DNA of 56,081 nt from an uncultured Oleispira sp. GTDB lineage: Bacteria; Pseudomonadota; Gammaproteobacteria; Pseudomonadales; Oceanobacteraceae. The stretch spans positions 1 through 56,081 of the forward strand of contig CAJVZR010000021.1 in the NCBI GenBank assembly GCA_913019965.1, written 5' to 3'. The translations under genes were made by a program, and so were the position numbers. How positions within the stretch are numbered: the stretch's first letter is position 1; every line of letters starts with the position of its first letter. The notes beneath the pieces were generated by a model. It had not been told where the DNA came from. It saw only the letters and a list, made by a program, of their open reading frames with translations, and searched no databases. Positions 33,955 to 44,163 of the stretch are shown here, piece after piece.

Positions 33955-35238
33955 TTATTTTTCTGTTGTATTCTCAACTGCCGGTGTTTCTTCAGCCACT
34001 GGTGCTTCTTCAACCATGGGTGCTTCTTCAACCACGGGTGCTTCTTCAACCACGGGTGCTTCTTCAACCACAGGAGCTTCTTCAACCACAGGAGCTTCTT
34101 CAACCACAGGAGCTTCTTCAACTACCGGTGCTTCTTCAACCACAAGTGCTTCTTCAACTACCGGTGCTTCTTCAACCATAAGTGCTTCTTCTGCAATAGC
34201 GCTTGTTTCATTGATAGCAGTCTCTTCAATCAACGGTGACTGAACGAGCGCGATTTGTTTTTCTAGTTCTTTAATACGTGCTTGTAAAGGGGCGATTAGT
34301 CGATTGGCCTGAGTTTCCGCAGACTGTGCTAAAGCACTGGCTTGATCTTGAATGGCCATGTGACGTACGTCTTCAGCTTTGAGGGCGGTTCCAATTTGAG
34401 CTAATAAACGCTCAAACGTTAGCACCGCATCTTCGGCGCGCTTATTGTCGAGGCTAACCAGCGCTTCAGCTTCTCGAGCTGAATATAATGCGTGTTGGGC
34501 TGATCGTAAGGCGGCTAAACCTTTTTCCTCAACGAGCTGACGATCTTTGTAATTTTTATTTATTTCTATTTCGGCCTGTGCGACGAGCTCTTCGGCAATA
34601 ATAAAGCTTTTAGGAGCATGATCATCGGCGTCTTCATCTTCCGCTTTGTCGAGGGTTTTCTTCGCTGGCTGCCAATGAATAGTTAGCAGTGTGTCAATTT
34701 CTAACTGCTGTAAATCTTTCAGAATTGGATCCATCAGATTGGTATTGAAATCTTTGTCACCACTTTCAATCTTGGTAATTAAATCTTTTATCGATTCTAA
34801 CTGCTCATTAAATTCAGTGGGCAATACACGAGGACTATTGAGTTCTTCGAGAATTAACTTTTGCTGCAATATTGGCTGTAGAGTGATATCCACCTTTTGC
34901 TTATTTTGCTTGGCAAGTTGTAGTAAAGAGATAACTTGAGATGAGGCGATAATTGTATCGCTCTTTTGGCCTTTTATTTCATAGCTGCGGGCTTGTGCTA
35001 AAGCCTCCGTCGCTTGTTTCATATGCAAAGGGGAATAGAAGTTCATATCGGCATTGACGGCCGCTTCGTATTTAACTTCGGCTTCAACAAGGGCGCGCTC
35101 AGAATTACCGGCAAATTGAGCGGCTTTTTCTAAAGCAATCTGATCTAGTTGATCATGATTTGCGAGACGTTTACTCGCGCAGCCAGAGGATAAAGCGAAT
35201 GTACCTATCAGTATGGCTATTAACAGCGGTTGCAACAT
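33955..35238 (-). CDS. DUF4398-like lipoprotein with a C-terminal VEEAP repeat tail
   Basis: A lipoprotein of about 427 residues. I start it at ATG 35238 (MLQPLL), with AAGGAAC 7 bases upstream; a longer reading from 35292 puts extra residues before the signal peptide. The lipobox SSGC (about residues 17-20) follows the hydrophobic stretch. The central part (about 35-340) is long helical, Ala/Glu-rich and coiled-coil-like ([19 protein letters not shown]), as in DUF4398 proteins, which form envelope stalks. The tail consists of about ten copies of VVEEAP encoded by an 18-bp repeat. Tail and coil suggest a periplasm-spanning protein. Confidence 0.82.
   Translation of the reverse strand: MLQPLLIAILIGTFALSSGCASKRLANHDQLDQIALEKAAQFAGNSERALVEAEVKYEAAVNADMNFYSPLHMKQATEALAQARSYEIKGQKSDTIIASSQVISLLQLAKQNKQKVDITLQPILQQKLILEELNSPRVLPTEFNEQLESIKDLITKIESGDKDFNTNLMDPILKDLQQLEIDTLLTIHWQPAKKTLDKAEDEDADDHAPKSFIIAEELVAQAEIEINKNYKDRQLVEEKGLAALRSAQHALYSAREAEALVSLDNKRAEDAVLTFERLLAQIGTALKAEDVRHMAIQDQASALAQSAETQANRLIAPLQARIKELEKQIALVQSPLIEETAINETSAIAEEALMVEEAPVVEEALVVEEAPVVEEAPVVEEAPVVEEAPVVEEAPVVEEAPVVEEAPMVEEAPVAEETPAVENTTEK
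33983..34198. repeat. 18-bp tandem repeat array inside the lipoprotein gene
   Basis: About eleven 18-bp units (consensus GGTGCTTCTTCAACCACN on the plus strand) run without spacers from 33983 to about 34198. They encode VVEEAP on the minus strand. The units near the middle (34055-34108) are the most alike. Because the period is divisible by three, changes of copy number keep the frame, so this is a minisatellite-like (VNTR) locus. Confidence 0.92.
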
Positions 35239-35271
35239 ACTTGTTCCTTGTAATTTTGCATTTAAAACATA

Positions 35272-35306
35272 GCGATTATTAGAGAATAGCACTCTCTAAT
35301 AATCGC
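35272..35306. terminator. Hairpin between ilvD and the DUF4398-like gene
   Basis: GCGATTATTAGAGA and TCTCTAATAATCGC make a perfect 14-bp stem with the 7-base loop ATAGCAC, located 13 bases downstream of ilvD's stop on the minus strand. It ends the ilvD transcript, and it lies in the 5' region of the lipoprotein gene. Confidence 0.7.
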
Positions 35307-35318
35307 GTCGGACTATGA

Positions 35319-37154
35319 TTAATCTAAAAGACTTTTATCGCGAACGGCGCCTTTATCAGCACTGGTTGCGAACTTAGCGTAGACCTTCAATGCCGTCGTA
35401 ACTTTACGAGGACGTTCAGCAACAGGCTTCCAGCCCTTCTTATCTTGCTCGTGACGACGATGAGATAGCTCTTCATCAGTCAACTGAACATTGATGCTGC
35501 GGTTAGGAATATCAATGATGATTTCATCACCTTCTACTAACAAGCCAATGGCACCACCAGAAGCCGCTTCTGGAGAACAGTGACCGATAGAAAGACCTGA
35601 AGTACCGCCCGAGAAGCGGCCATCGGTTAATAACGCACAGGCTTTACCCAGGCCTTTCGATTTCAGATAAGACGTTGGGTATAGCATTTCTTGCATACCA
35701 GGACCGCCTTTAGGACCTTCGTAACGAATGATGACGATATCGCCTTCTTTTACTTCATCCGCCAAGATGCCCGCTACCGCGCTATCTTGAGACTCAAAGA
35801 TTTTCGCTTTACCGTGAAATACGTGGATGGATTCATCAACGCCTGCTGTTTTAACAACACAACCATCTAGAGCAATGTTGCCATAAAGAACCGCTAGACC
35901 GCCTTCTAAAGAGTAGGCATTTTCGATAGAGCGAATGCAACCATTCTCACGGTCACCATCGACTGTTGGGTAACGTGTACTTTGGCTAAAGGCCGTCTGA
36001 GTTGGAATACCAGCAGGTCCCGCTCTAAAGAACTCAATCACTTCAGGCGTTGGATTACGCATGATATCCCACTTATCCAACGCTTCGGTCATGGTCTTGC
36101 TATGCACCGTTGGTAAGTCGTTATGCAATAACCCGGCGCGATCGATTTCACCTAAGATACCGAAGATACCGCCCGCGCGGTGAACATCTTCCATGTGATA
36201 CAGCGGTGAGTTTGGCGCTACTTTACACAGTTGAGGAACAACGCGAGAAAGACGGTCGATGTCTTTTAAGTCGAAATCGAGCTCGGCTTCTTGAGCAGCA
36301 GCCAATAGGTGAAGAATGGTATTGGTCGAACCACCCATTACGATATCTAATGACATCGCATTTTCGAAAGCTTTGAAGTTGGCGATAGAACGCGGCAATA
36401 CCGATTCATCATCTTCTTCGTAATAACGTTTAGCATTGGCAACAATTGTGCGGCCAGCTTCTAAAAATAGCTGTTCACGGTCGGCATGCGTTGCCAAGGT
36501 AGAACCATTACCAGGAAGGGCTAAGCCTAACGCTTCCATCAAGCAGTTCATCGAGTTGGCGGTGAACATGCCCGAGCAAGAGCCACAGGTAGGACAAGCG
36601 CTACGCTCGTATTCTGCAACTTTCTCGTCAGACGCTTCATCATCAGCGGCAATAACCATGGCATCCACTAGATCGAGCTTGTGCTCAGAAAGCTTGGTTT
36701 TACCCGCTTCCATTGGGCCGCCAGATACGAAAATCACAGGGATGTTTAAGCGCAAAGACGCAAGCAGCATTCCAGGGGTGATCTTGTCGCAGTTAGAGAT
36801 ACATACGATGGCATCGGCGCAGTGAGCGTTAACCATGTATTCAACAGAATCAGCGATTAGCTCACGGCTTGGCAAGCTATAAAGCATGCCGTCGTGACCC
36901 ATGGCGATACCGTCATCAACGGCGATGGTATTGAATTCTTTCGCTACGCCACCGGCTTTTTCGATTTCACGAGCAACCAATTGGCCCATGTCTTTCAGGT
37001 GAACGTGACCTGGAACGAATTGAGTGAAGGAGTTAGCAACGGCGATGATTGGCTTAGAGAAGTCATCGTCTTTCATGCCTGTGGCACGCCAAAGGGCACG
37101 AGCGCCGGCCATATTACGGCCGCCAGTAGAGGTTTTACTGCGATATTCTGGCAT
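35319..37154 (-). CDS. ilvD: Dihydroxy-acid dehydratase
   Basis: IlvD is the iron-sulfur dehydratase that converts 2,3-dihydroxyisovalerate and its methylvalerate homologue to the 2-oxo acids that IlvE then aminates. The 611-residue length is standard. Conserved cluster cysteines appear in [13 protein letters not shown] (about 122-126) and [18 protein letters not shown] (about 193-201). Other signatures are [39 protein letters not shown] and the closing [11 protein letters not shown]. The gene looks monocistronic, ended by the 35272-35306 hairpin. The upstream region holds a possible regulatory hairpin (GCTGT/ACAGC at about 37166-37180), but no leader peptide is evident. Confidence 0.97.
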   Translation of the reverse strand: MPEYRSKTSTGGRNMAGARALWRATGMKDDDFSKPIIAVANSFTQFVPGHVHLKDMGQLVAREIEKAGGVAKEFNTIAVDDGIAMGHDGMLYSLPSRELIADSVEYMVNAHCADAIVCISNCDKITPGMLLASLRLNIPVIFVSGGPMEAGKTKLSEHKLDLVDAMVIAADDEASDEKVAEYERSACPTCGSCSGMFTANSMNCLMEALGLALPGNGSTLATHADREQLFLEAGRTIVANAKRYYEEDDESVLPRSIANFKAFENAMSLDIVMGGSTNTILHLLAAAQEAELDFDLKDIDRLSRVVPQLCKVAPNSPLYHMEDVHRAGGIFGILGEIDRAGLLHNDLPTVHSKTMTEALDKWDIMRNPTPEVIEFFRAGPAGIPTQTAFSQSTRYPTVDGDRENGCIRSIENAYSLEGGLAVLYGNIALDGCVVKTAGVDESIHVFHGKAKIFESQDSAVAGILADEVKEGDIVIIRYEGPKGGPGMQEMLYPTSYLKSKGLGKACALLTDGRFSGGTSGLSIGHCSPEAASGGAIGLLVEGDEIIIDIPNRSINVQLTDEELSHRRHEQDKKGWKPVAERPRKVTTALKVYAKFATSADKGAVRDKSLLD

Positions 37155-37241
37155 TTTAAAGTCTCACTTATAGAGAGCTGTTTCACACAGCCCTAATCAA
37201 TAATAAGGGTGAAGATAGTTTGCAAGAATTGTAGCAGAAAT

Positions 37242-37266
37242 GCGCCTTGTAAGCAGTACAAAGCGC
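37242..37266 (-). terminator. Hairpin downstream of fimX
   Basis: GCGCCTTGT and ACAAAGCGC (8 of 9 pairs) with a 7-base loop sit 9 bases after the fimX stop on the minus strand. It is a plausible weak terminator, since no T-run follows. Confidence 0.45.
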
Positions 37267-37274
37267 AGTGAAGA

Positions 37275-39368
37275 CTATTCGTCGTCGTCAGAGAAGTTGT
37301 AGGCCATGCCAGCTTGAGGTGCTTGAACGTAATAACCTTGAATAAAGTGGGCCCCGAGTTGCCATAAAGAGGCGACTGCAGACGCCGATTCTACTAAGGG
37401 TACGATGGTTTTAAGTTCTTGCTCATGCAGCTCTGCGAGCATTTGCTTCAGTGTTTCTAAAGATTCCGGTTGGTTCAGTTCATGGGTGAATGAACCATCG
37501 ACTTTAATGTAATCAATCGATAGGTGTTTTAGGGCTTGGAAAGGTTTTAATGAGCAGCCGAAGCGTGATAACGCGCAAGAATAGCCTTTCGCTTTTAAGT
37601 CAGCAGTGAAGGTCTGAGCTTGGGTTAAAAACTTAGTGGCATCTTCCTCATTAAATTGAAAAATTACCGAATCGCTTTCAAGTTTGGCGGCATTCAGTGC
37701 TACGCCAATCCAGCTAGATAGAGATTCATCCATGAGCGATGCAGCGCTGAGATTCACAAATAAGCGGGTCTTTAAATTCTGTTGACGGTGTTCACTTAAG
37801 AGTTTGGTTGAATGCAATATTACCCAGCGGTCAATTTTACGTTTTAAGTCTTCACTAATGGCAAAGCCATTGAGGAATTCACCGGCTGATAATTCTTCGC
37901 CATTCGATTGAGGAAGACGAAGTAAGGTTTCGTAATGCTCTTGCTCCTCTCCCTTCAAATTAATAAGTGGTTGGAATAACAGGTTGAAAGAACTGGCTTT
38001 TAGAGCGGCTATTACCTGCTTCTCGATTCCTTCTTCGGTATTATCTGGAGCGACTTCTTCGGCGACATAAAGGTGAACGCCATTGCCTTTTTCATGCCCT
38101 TCTTCGTTACGAACGGCATCAGCAGCTTGGTGTGCACGCTGTATAATATCACTAGGGTCACTACAGCTATCATTAATGAGCGCGACACCAATACTGGCCG
38201 TAATAGTGACCGTTTGTGAATTAGCATCAATAACCAAGTGCTCAATGCCATCACGAAACTTTTCTGAAACTGCTAGGGCTTGTTCGGCATTAATATTAGG
38301 GCGTACCCAAGCAAAAATATCTTCACCAATACGCGCTAGGGTATCGCCTTCTTCGATGGCAGATTTCAAATAATCCGCCACACTGAACAGAATAGAGTCG
38401 GCGTTATTAATACCGACTTGAGATTTAACCCGACCAAAGCGGTCGACATTAATGTAAATGGCGGCGCCAACATTACCTTTTAGAACTGCGCGATCAACAG
38501 CAGATTCTAGGCTGTCCATAAAATAGGGTTTGTTGTAGAGGCCGGTTAATAAGTCTCGACTGCTAAATTCTTTTAACTTAGCCTCTAAATTCGAACTATC
38601 AGAATTTGCACGAATGACGATCTGAGTGCATGACTCATCTGCATAAGTAGCAGATGATAGTGACATAGTAATTGGAATTTCAGTATTGTCGGTTTTAACG
38701 CCGCTATATTTGAGGTCGACACTGCCCCCAGCGACTAAAAAGCTTTTAAGGGACTTTTTAAGATTGTCTTGATCACGGCTTGCGACCATGTCCATAACTG
38801 GCATGCCCTCAAGATCATCAACACTGTCATAGCCAAATAAATCTAAATACGCTTGGTTAGCATAAATATGCATACCATCGTGAATATAAGTCAGAGCATC
38901 TTTCGAGCTTTCTAATAAGGACTGGCAGCGCTTTTCAGCATCACGCAGTTTTACTTGAGTGGTTCGTAAAGCGCGGCGGCTATTTAAGTTACTCAGCTCT
39001 CGTTGAATAACCATAGATAATAAGTTACTTTCATCTTCGGGTACTAAATCGCACGCGCCGAGCTTGAGATAAAATTCCAGCTGCATTGGGTCAACGTCTT
39101 CCGCGAGAATGATAACCGGTAAATCTTTATCGAGGCGTTTTATCTGTTTGAATAATTCTTTCGGGTCGATGTCTTGAGCGTTTGGCTCTGCTAAGACGAG
39201 GTCCCAAGTTTTATCTTGAATTTGATCGGTGAAATCGGTAATCGACGAAACCATGTGAGCGCGAGTTGCACGACCAGAATTACGTAATAAACTAACCAGT
39301 CCTTCAGCATCATTTTGATCATGAGTTAACAATAGTAAGTGCAATGTATCGCGACTGGTGGACGGCAT
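37275..39368 (-). CDS. fimX: FimX-like c-di-GMP receptor (REC-PAS-GGDEF-EAL)
   Basis: FimX promotes type IV pilus assembly by sensing c-di-GMP through a degenerate EAL domain. The 697-residue protein has the same order. A receiver-like domain comes first (about 8-125) without normal phosphorylation residues: HDQNDAE replaces the usual acidic pair and AEPNAQD holds the central site. A PAS domain follows (about 145-265: YIHDGMHIYANQAYLDLFG). The degenerate GGDEF (about 270-430) reads GEDIF instead of GGDEF. The EAL-like domain (about 450-690) has ETLLRL in place of EAL. This matches the Pseudomonas protein closely from memory. It lies 101 bases after a PilZ-like protein gene on the same strand, a plausible partner. 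Confidence 0.92.
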   Translation of the reverse strand: MPSTSRDTLHLLLLTHDQNDAEGLVSLLRNSGRATRAHMVSSITDFTDQIQDKTWDLVLAEPNAQDIDPKELFKQIKRLDKDLPVIILAEDVDPMQLEFYLKLGACDLVPEDESNLLSMVIQRELSNLNSRRALRTTQVKLRDAEKRCQSLLESSKDALTYIHDGMHIYANQAYLDLFGYDSVDDLEGMPVMDMVASRDQDNLKKSLKSFLVAGGSVDLKYSGVKTDNTEIPITMSLSSATYADESCTQIVIRANSDSSNLEAKLKEFSSRDLLTGLYNKPYFMDSLESAVDRAVLKGNVGAAIYINVDRFGRVKSQVGINNADSILFSVADYLKSAIEEGDTLARIGEDIFAWVRPNINAEQALAVSEKFRDGIEHLVIDANSQTVTITASIGVALINDSCSDPSDIIQRAHQAADAVRNEEGHEKGNGVHLYVAEEVAPDNTEEGIEKQVIAALKASSFNLLFQPLINLKGEEQEHYETLLRLPQSNGEELSAGEFLNGFAISEDLKRKIDRWVILHSTKLLSEHRQQNLKTRLFVNLSAASLMDESLSSWIGVALNAAKLESDSVIFQFNEEDATKFLTQAQTFTADLKAKGYSCALSRFGCSLKPFQALKHLSIDYIKVDGSFTHELNQPESLETLKQMLAELHEQELKTIVPLVESASAVASLWQLGAHFIQGYYVQAPQAGMAYNFSDDDE

Positions 39369-39469
39369 GTAATTTGGGACTCTGGTACGTATATGCCGAT
39401 TATAATGGTACAGCGGCTAATTAATAGGGATGAAATGTAAACAAGTTCACGTATTAAGACAATGCTTCG

Positions 39470-41272
39470 TTATAGTTTATTCCACAGTGAATCAAAGTCG
39501 TCATCCTTTAAATTATTATCGCTTTCTAAGGCTTGAGGACTGGGCTTTACACCACTGCTGCGGAATTGGAATTGACTAAAGCTATTGGTCGATATTATAC
39601 GCTTAGTCAATTGCTGACGACCACTGGTTTCCGCATGCAGCAATTCTATTTTATTACCGGTGCGAAATGGCATTCTAGGTAGGATTAACGTGGCTGGCTG
39701 GGCGATCGCTTTAATCGCCGGTAATAATAACGAGCGCATAAATACGCCATTTTGCCCTGTCTTTTGTAGTAGTTGCGCAGCGCCAGCTCCAGCTTTTGGC
39801 GCAAGAAGTTCAATTCCAAGTTGAGTTCCTGACTTACCCAAGTGACGAATCCAGCGAATAACACCAATCGCCCAATGTCGGACACCGGTTTCTTGAATGC
39901 CTAATATTTCACCAGCTTGAATACTGGCGGGTAGTTCCCCGGTCCAGTGCAAGCAATAACCACCCGGGCTGGTATTGATTAGACTGACGTTATGAGCCGG
40001 ATATTTAGTGCTGTTATCAGGCTCTTCTTCTTTTTGATGCTTGTTAATGAAATCAATGGTACTGATTTCAAGGTTGTTATTTTCTGGAATAACCGCGCCG
40101 CCTGCATCAAAGGCTCCGGCCCAGACATCGTTATTGGATCGATGACCTGTATCGATTGCCGGTTCGTGATTCTTTATTGATTCTGTGGGGCGCAAATCGG
40201 CTTGCAGTTTCTCAAAATCTTTTTTGCCCGCAATATAATAATGGGTAGCGCTTAAGCCAATACAAAGCCTTAACTGGCCGTCGGTTGGCATGCGACGGAA
40301 TGAGCGTTGCCAATGGATTCCCCAAGCCTGAATCGAATGGGTAAGCAAGTTATCACTCATCTTACCCGGCACAGTAATATTGCTTGGGCCTTGAGGATTG
40401 GCTGCGTAGGACTTAAGTTCTTGAACTAAAACTTCAGTATTTAAGCTGCGAAATAACGGTTTCTGTTCATCACGAAGGTGTTGGCGGTATTGAGCCACTT
40501 TATCTCGGTGAAGGTTAATAATAAATAATGCAGATTCATCATCGCAGTTTGTAATCTGGACTCTATCGGCCCAAAGTTCAGTCGCATGATAGAGTTGAAT
40601 GAGATCTTGTTGGCGTAAGTTATTAGGCTTCGCTGTGCCGAGTAAGTGCGCACGAATGAAAGCTGAAGTAATATTCGAAGTACTAAGATAACGATTCTGA
40701 GTATCGTTAACCTTAAAATTTTCCAGCTGACGCATTTCTGCCAGCAGAAATAATTGATTGATTTCAGACCAAGAACGTTCTGGAGGCTGGCAATATAATT
40801 GAAAGGCTCTGAGTATCGTACTGGTGGTATCCGTAATGGCTCTATGAATAGAAGTTGTTACAATTTTTGAAGGCTTATCAACCGGCGATAGTGACGCGAT
40901 GCTATTGGCAACAACCAGCTTATAGCCAGTGGCTAGATGCGTTTGTAATGACTGGCTAAGATTTGCAATTTTCAGTTGACGTTCGTTTAATGAAACAGAC
41001 GTTTGTAGGAAGTGCTTAGCTAATAACGTACCGATTGAATAGATATAGGGGCGCATAACCTCAAGCAGCTTAAAGCGTAACAAAGGGTCTGCATGCAGCT
41101 GGTTCAATTCACGAATGGCTTGATACAACTGTCTCGCAGCTTCCCCTGTATTGGCCATAGGGAGGCTTTTGGCCCAATTGGTAATACCTTCAACATTAGC
41201 AGGGCAAAAAGAGAGCTGCTGTTGAGTTGGGCTAGGTATATGAAGCTTAATCGGCGTTTTTGTGCTGTCCAT
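39470..41272 (-). CDS. PilZ-like protein upstream of fimX
   Basis: The protein of about 600 residues ends in a PilZ-like beta domain (about 420-510): VSLINTSPGGYCLHWTG carries N-x-S-x-x-G, and LGIQETGVRHWAIGVIRWIRH follows. The RxxxR loop that contacts c-di-GMP is not evident before it (TKYPAHN there), so binding may be lost or altered. The first 400 residues are helical with no recognised domain. I prefer ATG 41272 (MDSTKTPIKLHI); ATG 41347 would add 25 residues and lies upstream of a TATAAT-like element on the minus strand. The gene lies just ahead of fimX, so it may belong with type IV pilus control. Confidence 0.75.
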   Translation of the reverse strand: MDSTKTPIKLHIPSPTQQQLSFCPANVEGITNWAKSLPMANTGEAARQLYQAIRELNQLHADPLLRFKLLEVMRPYIYSIGTLLAKHFLQTSVSLNERQLKIANLSQSLQTHLATGYKLVVANSIASLSPVDKPSKIVTTSIHRAITDTTSTILRAFQLYCQPPERSWSEINQLFLLAEMRQLENFKVNDTQNRYLSTSNITSAFIRAHLLGTAKPNNLRQQDLIQLYHATELWADRVQITNCDDESALFIINLHRDKVAQYRQHLRDEQKPLFRSLNTEVLVQELKSYAANPQGPSNITVPGKMSDNLLTHSIQAWGIHWQRSFRRMPTDGQLRLCIGLSATHYYIAGKKDFEKLQADLRPTESIKNHEPAIDTGHRSNNDVWAGAFDAGGAVIPENNNLEISTIDFINKHQKEEEPDNSTKYPAHNVSLINTSPGGYCLHWTGELPASIQAGEILGIQETGVRHWAIGVIRWIRHLGKSGTQLGIELLAPKAGAGAAQLLQKTGQNGVFMRSLLLPAIKAIAQPATLILPRMPFRTGNKIELLHAETSGRQQLTKRIISTNSFSQFQFRSSGVKPSPQALESDNNLKDDDFDSLWNKL

Positions 41273-41403
41273 GCCTTCTTTTAACCAAACTGATTGTGTA
41301 TTAACTAGGAATATAATATCAATTATAGCGGATCTTCTCTGACCCATTAAAATTCTGTAACAGATTAACCTGTTTAATTTTCCGCTGCTAGTACTTACTT
41401 ACC

Positions 41404-42474
41404 CTAAGGTCGCATTGGTACTGGGGTTTTACTGCCTTTACCAGATTCTTCGCGAACCAGTTTGGGCACCAAGTAGCCTGACAAATTTAATAGTAGTTGC
41501 TGGTGTAGTAATTGCGCATCTTTCTCGCTTACCTCAAAGTGATGAGCCCCCTTTACCTTATCTAATAAATGAAGGTAATAAGGTAATACCCCCGCTTTAA
41601 AGAGCGCCTTACTCAATTCAGTCTGATCACTAAGGCAATCATTTATACCGCGTAATAAGACGGCTTGATTTAATAAAGTTATACCGGCTTTGCGTAAATT
41701 CGATAGCGCCAAGATCAGTTTCTCATCAAGCTCATAGCTATGATTGATGTGGAGTACTATGGCACAGTCGAAGCGAGTGGATTGTAAAATTTCAACAAAT
41801 TTAGGGGTAATGCGTTGTGGAATTACTACGGGTAAACGGGTATGAATGCGTAAACGCTGTAAGTGAGGAATGGCTTCAGCTTGTTTAATGAATTTTCCAA
41901 GCTGTTGATCATTAAGCATTAAAGGATCGCCGCCACTCAAAATAAGTTCTTCTATCGAATTATCCTTAGCAACGTAGTCGAGTATGGCTTGCCAATCATT
42001 TTTACCAATACGATTTTCTTGATAGGGAAAGTGGCGACGGAAGCAATAGCGACAATTCACTGCACAGCCAGTGCTTAGCAGCACTAATACTCGCCCATGG
42101 TATTTGTGGATAAGGCCTTTTTGTAAGTTGCTGTGTTTTTCAGCTAAGGGGTCATTAATAAATCCTTCAGCTGGTTCCAGTTCTGAACTCTGAGGTAATA
42201 CTTGCAATAGCAGTGGATCACTGGCATTGCCTTTTTCCATCTTGTCGATAAAAGGTTGAGGAACTAAAAGAGGAAAATCTAAGCAGGCCTGTTGGCGATC
42301 ATTGAGGTCTGATACCGATAAATCGAGTTGGTCGAGTAAGCTCTTAACGCCTTTGGTTGCCCCGGCGAGTACCTGATTCCAGCTCTGTTCTGCCTGCGGT
42401 TGCACACTAGATTGAGCAGGGACAATATTAATATCGGTTAAAGATTCGATCACTAACGGGGTTTCGGTTATCAT
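41404..42474 (-). CDS. epmB: EF-P lysine 2,3-aminomutase (beta-lysylation)
   Basis: EpmB is a radical-SAM, PLP-dependent lysine 2,3-aminomutase. It turns (S)-alpha-lysine into (R)-beta-lysine, the modifier that EpmA attaches to EF-P. The C-x3-C-x2-C radical-SAM motif is [13 protein letters not shown] (C137, C141, C144 in the short form). Other conserved stretches are [25 protein letters not shown] and HINHSYELD. Start: ATG 42474 (MITETPLV) has AGAG ahead; ATG 42510 adds 12 residues with no ribosome-binding site. It is divergent from efp with about 57 bases between. The complete EpmA/EpmB/EF-P set occurs here. Confidence 0.94.
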   Translation of the reverse strand: MITETPLVIESLTDINIVPAQSSVQPQAEQSWNQVLAGATKGVKSLLDQLDLSVSDLNDRQQACLDFPLLVPQPFIDKMEKGNASDPLLLQVLPQSSELEPAEGFINDPLAEKHSNLQKGLIHKYHGRVLVLLSTGCAVNCRYCFRRHFPYQENRIGKNDWQAILDYVAKDNSIEELILSGGDPLMLNDQQLGKFIKQAEAIPHLQRLRIHTRLPVVIPQRITPKFVEILQSTRFDCAIVLHINHSYELDEKLILALSNLRKAGITLLNQAVLLRGINDCLSDQTELSKALFKAGVLPYYLHLLDKVKGAHHFEVSEKDAQLLHQQLLLNLSGYLVPKLVREESGKGSKTPVPMRP

Positions 42475-42531
42475 AGCTCTTTTTCTGGGGGCAGATGTGC
42501 TGAACCCCATTATTGTCTTGGCGAGGGTCTC

Positions 42532-43101
42532 ATGGCTAATTATTCTACCAGCGAATTTAAATCAGGTCTTAAAGTAATGCTGGATGGCGATCCTTGTGCC
42601 ATCGTAGAAAACGAATACGTTAAACCGGGTAAAGGCCAGGCCTTTAGCCGAGTGAAGTTGAAGAACCTGAAAAATGGTCGTACTTGGGAGCGAACTTTCA
42701 AGTCGGGTGAGAAGTTGGAAGGTGCCGATGTCATGGACCTCGAAATGGAATACCTTTATAGCGATGGTGAATTCTGGCATTTCATGATGACAGATGGTTC
42801 TTTCGAACAGCATCCTGCATCAGAAGAAGCGATCAGTGAAAACAAGAACTGGCTGAAAGAACAGCAGGTTTACGAAGTGACCTTGTTTAATGGCGCGATC
42901 TTAAGCATCACGCCTCCTAACTTCATCGATCTTGAAGTGACGGAAACAGATCCTGGTCTTAAAGGTGATACCGCTCAGGGTGGTTCTAAGCCAGCAATTA
43001 TGCAAACTGGCGCTATGGTTCGTGTACCGTTATTTATCGAAATCGGTGAGCTATTACGTATCGATACTCGCGTAGGCGAATACGTGAGCCGTGCTAAATA
43101 A
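42532..43101 (+). CDS. efp: Elongation factor P
   Basis: EF-P relieves ribosome stalls at poly-proline stretches. The 189-residue protein has the usual three OB-like domains. The modified residue is K34 in [11 protein letters not shown], the same position as in E. coli, so beta-lysylation by EpmA/EpmB is expected. Later landmarks are [14 protein letters not shown] and the final [12 protein letters not shown]. An upstream Shine-Dalgarno (GAGGG, 42520-42524) is ideal. A strong terminator follows the stop, so epmA downstream may depend on partial read-through or its own promoter. Confidence 0.98.
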   Translation: MANYSTSEFKSGLKVMLDGDPCAIVENEYVKPGKGQAFSRVKLKNLKNGRTWERTFKSGEKLEGADVMDLEMEYLYSDGEFWHFMMTDGSFEQHPASEEAISENKNWLKEQQVYEVTLFNGAILSITPPNFIDLEVTETDPGLKGDTAQGGSKPAIMQTGAMVRVPLFIEIGELLRIDTRVGEYVSRAK

Positions 43102-43130
43102 TTACGTGAGTAGTTTTAGTCGGTAAAGAA

Positions 43131-43156
43131 GAAGGAAGCTTAGGCTTCCTTTTTTT
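43131..43156 (+). terminator. Intrinsic terminator between efp and epmA
   Basis: AAGGAAGC / GCTTCCTT, an 8-bp stem with loop TTAG, runs straight into seven Ts (43150-43156). This is the clearest rho-independent terminator in the window, 30 bases after efp's stop. It would limit epmA transcription relative to efp, consistent with catalytic need for the modifier. Confidence 0.9.
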
Positions 43157-43182
43157 ATGTTTAAAATAAAAGGCATTAACTA

Positions 43183-44142
43183 ATGACTTGGAAACCCAGT
43201 GTAACTATAGAAGCATTACATGCGCGTGCAGCTCTCAATCGTACTGTCCGTGAGTTTTTTATCGAGACCAATGCCTTAGAAGTCGAGCTGCCAATTTTAA
43301 ATAGCGCTCCGGTAGCGGACATGAATATCGAGCCGATTGAAGTGGCCGCTTCTGATATTATGCCGAAGTTGTACCTACATACCTCGCCAGAATATTCGAT
43401 GAAGCGATTATTGTGTGCGGGTAGTGGTGATATCTACGCCCTTGGAAAAGTCTTCCGGGCGGGGGAGGCGGGTGGTCGCCATAACCCAGAATTTACCATG
43501 TTGGAGTGGTATCGACTGGGCATGGATCATCAGACATTGATGCATGAAGTGGCAGATTTGTTAGATGAGCTATTTGCTGATTCAGAAATAAGCTTAGAAG
43601 ATGCTCCGTTGTTTTTGACTTACCAGCAAGCGGTCGAAGAATATGCAGGTTTAGATCCTTTAGTCGCCAGTGATGATCACATTATTAAGTTAGGCATCGA
43701 GCTGGCGGGTAGTGACCTGGAATTAAATCGAGACGGCTGGCTTGATATGATCATGAGTCACAAGGTAGAAAAAGCCTTACCGCAAAATCAGTTAGTTTTT
43801 ATTTATAACTACCCTGCGAGTCAAGCGGCATTAGCCAAATTAAATAACGACGAAAACGGTCAATTAATCGCCGAGCGTTTTGAAGTCTATTTAAATGGTA
43901 TGGAACTCGCTAATGGTTATCACGAACTCACCGACAGCGATGAGCAAAGACAACGCTTTGAAAAAGAGTTAGTAGGCACCGATAGGCCTATTGACGAAAA
44001 ACTATTGATCGCCATGGAAAAGGATGAAGCTGGCTTACCGAGTTGTGCCGGTGTGGCTATGGGGATAGATAGGGTTTTGATGTTGCAACTCGGAGCTAAA
44101 ACCATTGCCGAAGTGATGAGTTTTTCTCTTCAGCAGTGCTAG
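43183..44142 (+). CDS. epmA: EF-P beta-lysine ligase (EpmA/PoxA/GenX)
   Basis: EpmA is a class II lysyl-tRNA synthetase-like enzyme without an anticodon domain. It activates (R)-beta-lysine with ATP and transfers it to K34 of EF-P. The 319-residue length is normal. Class II motif 2 is KVFRAGEAGGRHNPEFTMLEWYR, the earlier LHTSPEYSMKRLL supplies substrate contacts, and motif 3 is AGVAMGIDRVLML. AAAAGG lies 8-9 bases upstream of the ATG. It runs after efp but behind a strong terminator. Confidence 0.97.
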   Translation: MTWKPSVTIEALHARAALNRTVREFFIETNALEVELPILNSAPVADMNIEPIEVAASDIMPKLYLHTSPEYSMKRLLCAGSGDIYALGKVFRAGEAGGRHNPEFTMLEWYRLGMDHQTLMHEVADLLDELFADSEISLEDAPLFLTYQQAVEEYAGLDPLVASDDHIIKLGIELAGSDLELNRDGWLDMIMSHKVEKALPQNQLVFIYNYPASQAALAKLNNDENGQLIAERFEVYLNGMELANGYHELTDSDEQRQRFEKELVGTDRPIDEKLLIAMEKDEAGLPSCAGVAMGIDRVLMLQLGAKTIAEVMSFSLQQC

Positions 44143-44163
44143 TTGTTGCTTATGATCTGTTGT

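Noticed and set aside
33983..34198. CRISPR array
   Set aside because: The repeats are adjacent 18-bp units with no spacers, lie inside a coding frame, and no cas genes are nearby.
33966..34243. Open frames on the plus strand (such as repeated GASSTT or [10 protein letters not shown]) over the repeat array
   Set aside because: They are antisense readings of the 18-bp repeat inside a well-supported lipoprotein gene, with no start signal and only low-complexity content.
35238..35292. Longer start for the DUF4398-like lipoprotein
   Set aside because: It would put 18 residues before a signal peptide that otherwise starts properly at 35238 with AAGGAAC upstream.
36436..36825. 129-codon antisense frame inside ilvD
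   Set aside because: It overlaps the conserved iron-sulfur part of ilvD, and is a shadow of a strongly biased coding sequence.
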